A stretch of 33,821 nucleotides of DNA from an uncultured Bacilli bacterium (GTDB lineage: Bacteria; Bacillota_I; Bacilli_A; ML615J-28; CAG-698), in contig CANQVC010000015.1 of assembly GCA_947627195.1 (NCBI GenBank), forward strand, positions 1 to 33,821, in the 5' to 3' direction. Positions 17,817 through 25,125 of this stretch are shown here, piece after piece; position 1 is the first letter of the stretch; every line of letters starts with the position of its first letter. Made by a program: the position numbers and the translations under genes. The notes beneath the pieces are model-generated. The model did not search any database, was not told the origin of the DNA, and was given only the letters and a program-made list of their open reading frames with translations.

Positions 17817-18320
17817 AGATTATTTTATAAATTAAGTAATTATATGATTAATTATCCTATCAAGTGGTATACATTTGTAAATCGTCTTTTACCTCGTTTT
17901 ACTACTTATGATAATATAATAATAATTAATAAAAATGTTTTAGAAAATAATTTAATATGTTTAAAAGAAATAGAAGAATTATTTAAGAATTGTAAAATGA
18001 TAAAAGAAATTCAAGAAAATAAAGATTTTATATTATGGTATTTTAATAATAAAAATCAAATTAATTTTATTGATAAATGGTTAGAAATATTAATTATTCA
18101 CATTTTAAATGAATTAAAAATACAATTTAATTATAGTTCGTTTTTAAATAATCAATTTTTTATTCAAACATATTTTATACGTATTTATGTACGTGATGAA
18201 AAAGTTGTTGTAAAAAACATGATTAATAATAATGTGAAAATAATTGATTATTCATATCAATACTTTTCTATTAAAGAGCAATTTGTATCAATACTAATTG
18301 CTTTTTTTAATTTTGTTTGA
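17808..18320 (+). CDS. Hypothetical protein, unrecognised
   Basis: I do not recognise this protein. The open frame extends back to a TTG at 17769. ATG 17808 (170 aa) and ATG 17844 (158 aa) are the realistic starts, and none has a good ribosome site. The strong promoter at 17788-17816 would favour 17844. The product is rich in Asn, Ile, Phe and Tyr, with no signal peptide, clear membrane helix or catalytic motif. There is a mildly conserved-looking RIYVRDEKVVVKNMI stretch near residue 120. Codon use matches its neighbours. It is the only gene here ending in TGA; read-through would add just three codons before a TAA. The rlmD promoter overlaps its 3' end. It is probably a real, fast-evolving gene. 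Confidence 0.6.
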   Translation: MYSRLFYKLSNYMINYPIKWYTFVNRLLPRFTTYDNIIIINKNVLENNLICLKEIEELFKNCKMIKEIQENKDFILWYFNNKNQINFIDKWLEILIIHILNELKIQFNYSSFLNNQFFIQTYFIRIYVRDEKVVVKNMINNNVKIIDYSYQYFSIKEQFVSILIAFFNFV

Positions 18321-18326
18321 TATAAT
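18298..18326 (+). promoter_or_regulatory. Promoter of the rRNA methyltransferase gene
   Basis: TTGCTT (18298-18303), 17 bp, TATAAT (18321-18326), with TGA as an extended -10. It lies inside the last codons of the upstream hypothetical gene. The start site would be about 17 nt before the GTG start. Confidence 0.65.
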
Positions 18327-18348
18327 GTTTAAGAAATGAGGAAAAAAC

Positions 18349-19689
18349 GTGAAAATTAATGATATTATAAATACAAAAATTATAGATCTTACTCAAGATG
18401 GTGATGGTGTTGCCAAAGTTGATGGGTATACAATTTTTATAAATGATGTTTTACCACAAGAAGAAGTAGAATGTAAAATTTATGAAATGAAAAAAAATTA
18501 TGGTAAAGCTCAATTAATTAAGATTATAAAAATAAGTCCATATAGAATTAAACCAATGTGTGATAATTTTGGAAAATGTGGTGGATGTGATTTACTACAT
18601 ATGGATTATAATTCGCAACTCAAAATGAAGAAAAAAATGGTTGAAGATAGTATTAAACATATTGGTAAAATAGATAATTTTAATATTGAAGAAGTAATAG
18701 GTATGGAAAATCCTTATTATTACCGCAATAAAATCCAAATGCCTTTTTCATATTTTAATGGTAAAACCCAATGTGGATATTATCAAAAAAGAAGTCACCA
18801 AATTATTTCAATTAAGGATTGTATCTTACAACCTAAAGAAGTTACTGAATTAATTATTTTTATTCGTAATTTATGCAATGAATTAAATATCAAAGGATAT
18901 GATGAAATTAATCATCAAGGATTTATTAGACATCTAATTGTACGATGTAATTATAAAATGGAAATGATGATTATATTTGTGACAACAAATTCGTTATTTC
19001 CTAAAAAAGATATATTAATATCTAAATTATTAAATAGATATAAAAATATTGTTTCAATTATTCAAAATATAAATGATAAAAAAACTAATGTTATATTAGG
19101 TGATGAATCATTAATATTATATGGCAAAGATGAAATTATAGATAAATTATTTTCATATGATTTTTCAATATCACATCGTTCATTTTTTCAAATAAATCGT
19201 ATACAAACAGAAAAACTCTACCAAAAAGTTTTAGAATTTTCTAATCTTACCAAAGATGAAGAAGTAATAGATGGTTATTGTGGAATTGGAACAATTAGTT
19301 TATTATTAGCAAAAAATGCTAAATTTGTTTATGGAATTGAAGTTGTTAATGAAGCTATAAAAAATGCTAAAGAAAATGCGAAAATTAATAATATAAATAA
19401 TGTTTCCTTTCAGGTTGGAAAAGTAGAAGATAATATAGAAGAATTTGTTAAAAAAAATGTTCAATGTATTGTCCTTGATCCACCAAGAAAAGGATTAGAG
19501 AAAAATGTTATTGATACATTAATTTCTTCATCAATTAATCGTATTGTTTATGTTTCATGTAATTTTTCTACCCTTGCTAGAGATTTAAATTTATTAAAAG
19601 AAAAATATTTCATTAAAAGATTTTGTCTTGTTGATATGTTTTGTCATACTAGTGGAATTGAATCGGTTGCTTTACTTGAAAAAAAATAA
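18349..19689 (+). CDS. rlmD: 23S rRNA (uracil-5-)-methyltransferase, TrmA/RlmD family
   Basis: It transfers a methyl group from S-adenosylmethionine to C5 of a uridine; in Bacillota RlmCD-type enzymes modify 23S rRNA. An N-terminal TRAM domain (about 2-58) is followed by the iron-sulfur cluster cysteines C71, C77, C80 (CDNFGKCGGC) and C158. The methyltransferase domain carries FFQIN, the SAM-binding DGYCGIGTISLLLA, VLDPPRKGLE and YVSCNFSTLARDL, with nucleophile Cys404. Length (446 aa) is normal. The start is GTG, chosen because GAGGA lies 6 bp upstream and the TRAM domain begins at once. I cannot tell from the sequence whether it modifies U747, U1939 or both. Confidence 0.95.
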   Translation: MKINDIINTKIIDLTQDGDGVAKVDGYTIFINDVLPQEEVECKIYEMKKNYGKAQLIKIIKISPYRIKPMCDNFGKCGGCDLLHMDYNSQLKMKKKMVEDSIKHIGKIDNFNIEEVIGMENPYYYRNKIQMPFSYFNGKTQCGYYQKRSHQIISIKDCILQPKEVTELIIFIRNLCNELNIKGYDEINHQGFIRHLIVRCNYKMEMMIIFVTTNSLFPKKDILISKLLNRYKNIVSIIQNINDKKTNVILGDESLILYGKDEIIDKLFSYDFSISHRSFFQINRIQTEKLYQKVLEFSNLTKDEEVIDGYCGIGTISLLLAKNAKFVYGIEVVNEAIKNAKENAKINNINNVSFQVGKVEDNIEEFVKKNVQCIVLDPPRKGLEKNVIDTLISSSINRIVYVSCNFSTLARDLNLLKEKYFIKRFCLVDMFCHTSGIESVALLEKK

Positions 19690-19739
19690 AAATTTTAATT
19701 TATACCTTAATTATCCAATGATAAAAATATAAAAATCTA

Positions 19740-19768
19740 TTGAAAATATTATCATAAAGTGTTATAAT
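19740..19768 (+). promoter_or_regulatory. Promoter of the amidase lipoprotein gene
   Basis: TTGAAA (19740-19745), 17 bp, TATAAT (19763-19768). A partial cre-like sequence tgaaaacgttgtaca lies just downstream of the start site, at 19784-19798, immediately before the ribosome site. Confidence 0.75.
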
Positions 19769-19808
19769 ATCATAGAATATAAGTGAAAACGTTGTACAAG
19801 GAGGATTT

Positions 19809-21716
19809 ATGAAAAAGTTTTTACTTTGTGCTTTTATGTTTGTTTTTGTTGTTGCTTTTTCTGGATGTAATAATACAAAAATTCCTGAAGATGAACTTGA
19901 AACAATAAAAGAAGAATTTGAAAAAACATTAATGTTTGAAACATTTGGTGAAAAAATAGATTTACCTACATCTATTCCTGATCAAAAAGGTAGTAAAGTT
20001 AAATGGCAATCTTTTTCTCCAGATGTTATTGATGATGAAGGAAATGTTGTAGGACTTGATTCAACAAAAAAAGGTGCTGAAAAAATAACTTTATCTTACA
20101 ATGCTACTGTTGGCAGTCAAACTTTTGATGGTATGGTTGATGTCGTTGTTTATTATAGTTCATTAGATGAAGTTGCTGAAAAATTTAAAAGTCAATTCTC
20201 AGTAATTATTACTCGTAATTATGATGTTATAACTAATTATTATGATGCATTCAATGTTGAATGGCATAGTAGTAATCAACAATTATTTGATGATAATGGT
20301 AGATATTTCCAACCAGCAAATGATACTATTGTTACAGTCAATTTCACAGTTTCAACATTATATGGTACATCTAAAAATGATTATTCAGTTGATTTAAATA
20401 TTCAAGGTATGCCAGCATTACAAAAAGTAGATAATACTTATCAATGGTTACTTGCTGAAGGAATGAAAGATTTATATTTATCAAATGATATAACTCTTCC
20501 TACTAAATATGATTTATACAATACAACAATTACATGGAAATCAAGTGATCCATCTATAGTTTCCCCAGATGGTAAAGTAACTCATTATGTTTTTGAACGT
20601 TATGTTACATTAACAGCTGTTATTACTTTAGATAAGAGTATTAGAGAATGTCTATTTGAATGTATTGTTGAACCTCTTGATTTATCTAAAATGACAGAAG
20701 ATGAAATTTTAGAAAACTTCTTACAAGCTATAGCTGTTGATGAATATCATGGAGTTAATTTTAATTCAATTTATGATGACATTAATCAATCATTTGGTTT
20801 CTTAAATTTCTATGAAAATAAAGATGCTGAAATTGAAGAAATGATTTTACCACAAGGTCAAAAAAATAGACCAGGTATTAAACGTAAAGTAGAATTAGTT
20901 GTTGTTCATGATACAGGTAATAATGGAAATGGCGCTACAGCAAGAGCTAATGCAAGTTATGTATATAGTGGTTATAGTGGTCAATCTACTGGTTGGCATT
21001 ATACAGTTGGTAATGATGGTATCTTTAGAACAATCCCTGATGATGAAGTTGCATATCATGCAAATGGTGAAGCTGATACTCCATTTAATTTAATACCAAC
21101 TGGTATTAAAGCTACAGCAAAAAAACCTAATGCTTATATTTCGGCTCATTATTTATACATCAATGGTGAAAAAACTAATATTTCTGTTCCTGATGAAGAT
21201 AGAATATTTGCATCTGATGGACCTATGGTTGAAGTTGTAAATGGTGAATATTATGTTGACCAAATGTGGTATTGTAGTGGACATGGCTATAATGCTAATA
21301 TTGGTGGTAATGCTAGTGGTATTGGTATTGAATCTGCTGTTAATCCAGGCACTGATTATGCTACAACATGTCGTAAACTTGCAAAATTAATTGCTGAATT
21401 ATTAATTAAGCATGGATTAAATCCTTTACGTATAGTTCAACATAATACAATGAGTGGTAAAGATTGTCCTAAAGCTATTCGTGATACTCATTTCTGGTAT
21501 AATTTAAAAGATATGGTTTCACTTGAAAAATTTGCTAAAGAAAATTTAAGTTCTTATCAATTTACATGGACATCTAATAGTACTAATGTTATGGATAATA
21601 CAGGAAAAATTGCTAAAGATTTAAATGGCGTTAAATCTGTTTCTTATAGCGTTTCCGTAACTAAGAATGGTACTGAAGTATTATCTAAAAATTATACAAC
21701 TAATTTAGTTTATTAA
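19809..21716 (+). CDS. Surface lipoprotein N-acetylmuramoyl-L-alanine amidase with Ig-like domains
   Basis: The N-terminus is a lipoprotein signal peptide with lipobox FSGC, Cys20 becoming the lipidated residue. About 280 residues of beta-rich, bacterial Ig-like repeats follow (about 35-110, 115-205 and 215-295, the third with ITWKSSDPSIVSPDGKV). An Amidase_2/PGRP-type domain spans about 360-560: VVVHDTGN (His367), GWHYTVGNDG, GIGIESAV (Glu508), VQHNTMSGKDCP (His545, Cys553). His367, His545 and Cys553 are the expected zinc ligands. A final Ig-like segment ends the protein. The enzyme would cut the MurNAc-L-Ala bond in peptidoglycan outside the membrane, in cell-wall turnover or separation. 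AAGGAGG lies 4-5 bp before ATG 19809. The gene is flanked by its own promoter and terminator. Confidence 0.93.
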   Translation: MKKFLLCAFMFVFVVAFSGCNNTKIPEDELETIKEEFEKTLMFETFGEKIDLPTSIPDQKGSKVKWQSFSPDVIDDEGNVVGLDSTKKGAEKITLSYNATVGSQTFDGMVDVVVYYSSLDEVAEKFKSQFSVIITRNYDVITNYYDAFNVEWHSSNQQLFDDNGRYFQPANDTIVTVNFTVSTLYGTSKNDYSVDLNIQGMPALQKVDNTYQWLLAEGMKDLYLSNDITLPTKYDLYNTTITWKSSDPSIVSPDGKVTHYVFERYVTLTAVITLDKSIRECLFECIVEPLDLSKMTEDEILENFLQAIAVDEYHGVNFNSIYDDINQSFGFLNFYENKDAEIEEMILPQGQKNRPGIKRKVELVVVHDTGNNGNGATARANASYVYSGYSGQSTGWHYTVGNDGIFRTIPDDEVAYHANGEADTPFNLIPTGIKATAKKPNAYISAHYLYINGEKTNISVPDEDRIFASDGPMVEVVNGEYYVDQMWYCSGHGYNANIGGNASGIGIESAVNPGTDYATTCRKLAKLIAELLIKHGLNPLRIVQHNTMSGKDCPKAIRDTHFWYNLKDMVSLEKFAKENLSSYQFTWTSNSTNVMDNTGKIAKDLNGVKSVSYSVSVTKNGTEVLSKNYTTNLVY

Positions 21717-21728
21717 TTATAAAATAAT

Positions 21729-21766
21729 AAGATCCTTATCTAGATATTAGTTTAAGGATCTTTTTT
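21729..21766 (+). terminator. Terminator after the amidase gene
   Basis: aagatcctta (21729-21738) pairs perfectly with taaggatctt (21753-21762), with T6 at 21761-21766. Confidence 0.9.
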
Positions 21767-21775
21767 AATTGGGTC

Positions 21776-21804
21776 TTGAAAAAAAAGGAAAAAAGTAGTA
21801 AAAT
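21776..21804 (+). promoter_or_regulatory. Promoter of pfp
   Basis: TTGAAA (21776-21781), 17 bp, TAAAAT (21799-21804). The predicted start near 21811 falls inside the 13-bp palindrome at 21810-21822. Confidence 0.7.
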
Positions 21805-21809
21805 ATACA

Positions 21810-21822
21810 CGATTTAAAATCG
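21810..21822. promoter_or_regulatory. Palindrome at the pfp start site, next to the ribosome site
   Basis: cgatttaaaatcg is a perfect odd-length palindrome (6 bp arms, 1 bp centre). It covers the predicted transcription start and abuts CGGAGG. It could be an operator, or a 5' hairpin that stabilises the mRNA or limits translation. The role is inference. Confidence 0.4.
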
Positions 21823-21833
21823 GAGGTAATGAA

Positions 21834-23084
21834 ATGAAAAATTTAAAAGGCGCATGCATTTTTGGACAATCTGGTGGTCCAACATCTGTTATTAACGCTA
21901 GTGCTGCAGGAGTATTTCTTGAAGCCTTACAACAAGAAGCAATTACAGAAATTTATGGTGCAGAACATGGAATTAGAGGTATTTTAGAAGAAAAATTCTT
22001 TGATATTCGTAAAGAAGATGTAAAAGAACTTGAATATTTAAAAAATACTCCATCATCAGCTTTAGGTTCAGTACGTTACAAATTAAAACCAGTAGAAGTA
22101 GATGATACTGATTATAAAAGATTATTAGAAGTATTTAAAAAATATAATATTCGTTATTTCTTTTATAATGGTGGTAATGATTCAATGGATACTTGTAATA
22201 AAGTAAGTAAGTATTTACAATCTGTTGGCTATGAATGTAATGTAATTGGTGTTCCTAAAACTATTGATAATGATTTAGCAACAACAGATCATTGCCCTGG
22301 ATATGGATCTGCTGCTAGATATGTTGCTACAACAATGATGGAATTATATAAAGACATGACAGTATATGACACTGGCTTAATTTGTGTTGTTGAAGTAATG
22401 GGTAGAAATGCAGGATGGTTAACAGCTGCAAGTGAACTTGCAAATGTTCATGGATGTGGTCCAGATTTAATTTATTTACCTGAATTAGATTTTGATGTTA
22501 AAAAGTTTGTTAATGATGTAAAAGAAGTAGCAAAGAAGAAAAATAATCAAGTTTTAATTGCTGTATCAGAAGGAATTCATGATAAAGATGGTAAATATAT
22601 TTCTGAATTATTCTCTGATGCTGCTCGTGATTCATTTGGACATGCTCAATTAGGTGGATTAGCTTCAGTTTTAGCTAATTTATTAAAAGATGAAATTGGT
22701 GTTAAAGTTCGTCCAATTGAATTTAGTTTAATGCAAAGATGTGGTGCACATGTTGGATCAGGAAGAGACATAGAAGAAGCATTCAATGCAGGAAAATGGG
22801 CTGTAAAATATGCTGTTCAAGGAGAAACTGATAAAATGGTTGTCTTTGAGCGTGTAGCAAATGGTAAAGATTACAAAATTGAATATAAATTGTTAGATGT
22901 TGCATTAGCTGCTAATGCAGAAAAGAAAATTCCAAACGAATGGATAAATAAAGAAGGTAATGGTGTTAATAAACAATTTGTTGAATATGCTTTACCATTG
23001 ATTCAAGGCGATCCAAAGATGCCATTAGAAGATAATTTACCTAGATTTGCTAAATTAAAGAAGGTTTATGCTAAAAATAAATAA
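21834..23084 (+). CDS. pfp: Pyrophosphate-dependent 6-phosphofructokinase
   Basis: It interconverts fructose-6-phosphate and fructose-1,6-bisphosphate, most likely with pyrophosphate as phosphoryl donor. N-terminal GQSGGPTSVIN is the phosphate-binding loop. GGNDS at 113-117 has Asp116 where ATP enzymes have Gly, and PKTIDND at 141-147 has Lys142 where ATP enzymes have Gly; both are hallmarks of PPi enzymes. MGRNAGW and a late RPIEFSLMQRCG substrate region are also present. The length of 416 residues exceeds the roughly 320 of bacterial ATP-PFK and fits the longer PPi clade. CGGAGG lies 7 bp before the ATG. A PPi enzyme is reversible and saves ATP, as in many anaerobes. PPi dependence is inferred from these residues. 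Confidence 0.94.
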   Translation: MKNLKGACIFGQSGGPTSVINASAAGVFLEALQQEAITEIYGAEHGIRGILEEKFFDIRKEDVKELEYLKNTPSSALGSVRYKLKPVEVDDTDYKRLLEVFKKYNIRYFFYNGGNDSMDTCNKVSKYLQSVGYECNVIGVPKTIDNDLATTDHCPGYGSAARYVATTMMELYKDMTVYDTGLICVVEVMGRNAGWLTAASELANVHGCGPDLIYLPELDFDVKKFVNDVKEVAKKKNNQVLIAVSEGIHDKDGKYISELFSDAARDSFGHAQLGGLASVLANLLKDEIGVKVRPIEFSLMQRCGAHVGSGRDIEEAFNAGKWAVKYAVQGETDKMVVFERVANGKDYKIEYKLLDVALAANAEKKIPNEWINKEGNGVNKQFVEYALPLIQGDPKMPLEDNLPRFAKLKKVYAKNK

Positions 23085-23211
23085 TTTTATCAAAATTATT
23101 TAAAAAAATATAAAAAAAGTTGATTTTATGCTTTTTTCGCATATTTTGATAAAAAAATGAAAAAAATGAATTTTAAATGCCGTTTTTTATCATTTTTTAC
23201 AACTTCAATAG

Positions 23212-23240
23212 AAAAAGTCGTTGAAAAACGGCTTTTTTTT
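23212..23240 (+). terminator. Terminator downstream of pfp
   Basis: aaaaagtcgtt (23212-23222) pairs with aacggcttttt (23227-23237), including one T-G pair, around a gaaa tetraloop, with T8 following. A competing 9-bp pairing of 23179-23187 with 23224-23232 exists. The terminator lies about 130 nt after the pfp stop; the gap between is extremely AT-rich and shows no gene. Confidence 0.85.
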
Positions 23241-23254
23241 AAGCTTAAAGCAAT

Positions 23255-23283
23255 TTGCATTAAAAATCAATATAGTTTATAAT
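23255..23283 (+). promoter_or_regulatory. Promoter of ssb
   Basis: TTGCAT (23255-23260), 17 bp, TATAAT (23278-23283). It leaves a leader of about 36 nt before ATG 23326. Confidence 0.75.
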
Positions 23284-23325
23284 ATTACCATAAGCCGGCA
23301 AAAGAATGATGAAAGGAGGAGATTA

Positions 23326-23697
23326 ATGTTAAATAATGTTATTTTGGTAGGTCGTATTACAGATACACCACGTATTCATGATTTAGAAGATGGAACAAAA
23401 GTATGTAATATTACTTTAGCTGTAACTAAACCATTTAAAAATCAAACTACAGGTGAATATGGTGTTGATTTTATTCCTATTTCTTTATGGCAAGGTTCAG
23501 CTGCCATTACCCAACGATGGTGTGAAAAAGGTGATATTGTTGGAATAAAAGGTCGTATTTCCACAAGAGTTTCAGATGTAAAAGGAGTCAATGTACATAC
23601 ACTAGAAGTAATTGGTGAAAGAATTGTATTTATTTCGTTAAAATCAAATCAAGAACAAGTATCTGAAGATGTAGAAGATGAAGATATAAATGAATAA
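23326..23697 (+). CDS. ssb: Single-stranded DNA-binding protein
   Basis: This is an OB-fold protein of 123 residues that coats single-stranded DNA. It opens with MLNNVILVGRITDTPRI and shows the family pattern VCNITLAVTKPF, FIPISLWQG, KGDIVGIKGRIST and LEVIGERIVF. The open frame extends upstream to a TTG at 23221, but ATG 23326 is right: AAGGAGGAG sits about 8 bp before it, the promoter -10 lies inside the longer frame, and the OB fold starts here. The C-terminus is acidic (DVEDEDINE) but lacks the terminal Ile-Pro-Phe that recruits partner proteins in most SSBs. rpsF and rpsR, its usual neighbours, are absent. It may be a second SSB or a lineage with a modified tail. Confidence 0.93.
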   Translation: MLNNVILVGRITDTPRIHDLEDGTKVCNITLAVTKPFKNQTTGEYGVDFIPISLWQGSAAITQRWCEKGDIVGIKGRISTRVSDVKGVNVHTLEVIGERIVFISLKSNQEQVSEDVEDEDINE

Positions 23698-23771
23698 GAT
23701 AAACTCATGTATTTAATGATATGTTGCCACACCCATATCGTTTCCATTCTGATTCATTTGATTAACAATTC

Positions 23772-23812
23772 AAAAGAAGTTTAACTCTAATAATAAAGTT
23801 AAACTTCTTTTT
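23772..23812 (+). terminator. Terminator downstream of ssb
   Basis: aaaagaagtttaact (23772-23786) pairs with agttaaacttctttt (23797-23811), a 15-bp stem. The arms are A- and T-flanked, so it could act in both directions: for ssb on plus and for any minus-strand transcript. Confidence 0.85.
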
Positions 23813-23889
23813 ATATTTATTTATAAATAAGATTTTATAAAGATATATAGTTCAAATAAAGTAGAATTTCAACATTTAAAATATATGTA

Positions 23890-24057
23890 TCAACTTTTTT
23901 TATTATTTGTTTTCTTTAAAAGTTTTGCATCTTCTAAATAATCATGAATAAAGTCTTTTGCTGTATTTATTAGATTAGAAAATCTAATAATTTAACCTCA
24001 TATAGACAATCTGCCATTTTCTACACAAACAATGTCATCATATTTGTTAATAAGAAC
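23890..24057 (-). pseudogene. Possible minus-strand coding remnants, one ABC-ATPase-like
   Basis: On the minus strand, 24057-23998 reads VLINKYDDIVCVENGRLSI then stop, resembling the region after the Walker B/H-loop in ABC transporter ATPases, where a 'd.I.vl..G.i' pattern is usual. A second frame, 23988-23890, reads like protein (INTAKDFIHDYLEDAKLLKK) and ends in TGA. No start, Walker A or longer context remains. This may be the tail of a lost gene, or chance. Confidence 0.25.
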
Positions 24058-24123
24058 TTTAATAAATATATAACAATATATATGTTATTATAGTACTATA
24101 TTCTATAAAAATATATTATTTCA

Positions 24124-24161
24124 TAAAAAAAGTGCTGATTCAAAAAACTTGTATCAACACT
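24124..24161 (-). terminator. Terminator of tRNA-Gly (minus strand)
   Basis: On the minus strand agtgttga pairs with tcagcact (plus coordinates 24154-24161 and 24131-24138) through one U-G pair, then runs into T6-7 (plus A-tract 24125-24131). The stem is better paired as minus-strand RNA than as plus-strand RNA, which fixes the direction. Confidence 0.8.
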
Positions 24162-24173
24162 GTCGTTCTTTAA

Positions 24174-24248
24174 TGGAGCAGGTAACGAGAATCGAACTCG
24201 CATCTTCGCCATGGCAAGGCGGTATAATAGCCGTTATACTATACCTGC
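24174..24248 (-). tRNA. tRNA-Gly(GCC)
   Basis: Read on the minus strand: acceptor GCAGGTA pairs with TACCTGC, the discriminator is T and CCA is encoded. The anticodon loop TTGCCAT between CGCC and GGCG gives anticodon GCC. The T-loop GTTCGATTC is intact. It is the only well-supported minus-strand gene here, with its own promoter and terminator. Confidence 0.97.
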
Positions 24249-24260
24249 AAATGTATTAAT

Positions 24261-24289
24261 ATTATATCAAATAATTTCCTAAATTGCAA
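24261..24289 (-). promoter_or_regulatory. Promoter of tRNA-Gly (minus strand)
   Basis: Minus strand TTGCAA (plus 24284-24289), 17 bp, TATAAT (plus 24261-24266). The tRNA begins 12 nt after the -10. Confidence 0.75.
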
Positions 24290-24389
24290 GATATATTTTA
24301 ATTTTTTTTATAATTTTGAGTTTTTATTTTATGATAATATAATTTCAATATAGCAAATATTTTATATAATTTATTTAAACAAAAAAAGA

Positions 24390-24418
24390 TTGAAAAAAAT
24401 AGTCGATTGATATATAAT
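24390..24418 (+). promoter_or_regulatory. Promoter of the HAD-cca pair
   Basis: TTGAAA (24390-24395), 17 bp, TATAAT (24413-24418). The leader before ATG 24436 would be only about 11 nt, so the mRNA begins close to the weak GGTGAAG ribosome site. Confidence 0.75.
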
Positions 24419-24435
24419 AATATTGGTGAAGCTTT

Positions 24436-25125
24436 ATGAAAAAAGGTATTTTAATGGATATGGGTGATACATTAATTCATATAAATGATTTTAGCTTTAA
24501 TCGCTCTTTAAATCATATTTATGAATTAGCATATAACCCCAAAATTGATAAAGAATCCTTTTTGAATTTTGCCCATCTTATCCAAGAAGAACTATTTAAT
24601 AATAGATTATATATTGAAATTAAGTGTAAAGATTATATTAGATTATTAGTTGAACGTTTTCGTTTAAAATTCTCTTATACAATAGAAGAATTAGAATGGG
24701 AATTTGCTAATAAAATTGGTGAAATTACATATGTTAATGATGTAGAAGAAATTTTAAAATATTTTAAAAGTAAAAATTATAAATTAATTGTTTTATCTAA
24801 TACAATGTTTAGTTCTAATGTAATAACAAAACAATTAAATAAATTATCTTTATATTTTGATGAAATTATTGCATCAGGTGATTATGCTGCAAGAAAACCA
24901 GATAAATCATTTTTTGAATTAGGTATTGGGCGACTAAATCTACCCAAAGAAGATATTGTCTATATAGGTAATGATTATTTTTTTGATGTATATGGGGCAA
25001 ATAATGCAGGACTTGACTGTATTTGGTTAAATGAAAATAATATTTTACCTAATGATAAATATAAATGTGAAAAATATAAAATGATTTTATCATATAAGGA
25101 GTTATTAAATGATGGAATTGATTAA
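24436..25125 (+). CDS. HAD-superfamily hydrolase
   Basis: This 229-residue cytosolic phosphatase-like protein has all four HAD motifs. Motif I is MDMGDTL (Asp8 nucleophile, Asp11), motif II VLSNT, motif III a Lys in ARKPDKSFF, and motif IV IGNDYFFD (Asp180, Asp184) followed by GANNAGL. A helical cap lies between motifs I and II (about 17-100), giving a type C1, phosphoglycolate-phosphatase-like architecture. The substrate cannot be predicted. The DMGDT form of motif I rather than DxDGT is common in one HAD subgroup. It overlaps the next gene by 17 nt, so the two are probably translationally coupled; a link to tRNA or nucleotide metabolism would be inference only. Confidence 0.9.
   Translation: MKKGILMDMGDTLIHINDFSFNRSLNHIYELAYNPKIDKESFLNFAHLIQEELFNNRLYIEIKCKDYIRLLVERFRLKFSYTIEELEWEFANKIGEITYVNDVEEILKYFKSKNYKLIVLSNTMFSSNVITKQLNKLSLYFDEIIASGDYAARKPDKSFFELGIGRLNLPKEDIVYIGNDYFFDVYGANNAGLDCIWLNENNILPNDKYKCEKYKMILSYKELLNDGID

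Larger units (their letters stand above)
23698..24173. other. Long stretch without an intact gene, possible remnant region
   Basis: Between ssb and tRNA-Gly I see no intact protein gene. It holds a short block of higher G+C (about 23722-23757), a strong terminator at 23772-23812, fragments that resemble minus-strand coding sequence at 23890-24057, an AT-rich segment with small inverted repeats (24060-24120) and the tRNA-Gly terminator. The block at 23713-23757 reads as a 14-residue minus-strand mini-frame (MNQNGNDMGVATYH) and as part of a 25-residue plus-strand frame (23707-23784). Neither has a ribosome site. Confidence 0.5.

Noticed and set aside
19784-19798. Full cre site before the amidase gene
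   Set aside because: The left half matches, but the right half needs a one-base shift; kept only as a remark.
23221-23325. N-terminal extension of SSB from a TTG start
   Set aside because: It would begin inside the pfp terminator and include the ssb -10; the OB fold and the AAGGAGG site fix the start at 23326.
24174-24248. tRNA-Gly as an attachment site of an integrated element
   Set aside because: No second copy of the tRNA 3' end and no integrase gene were found in the window.
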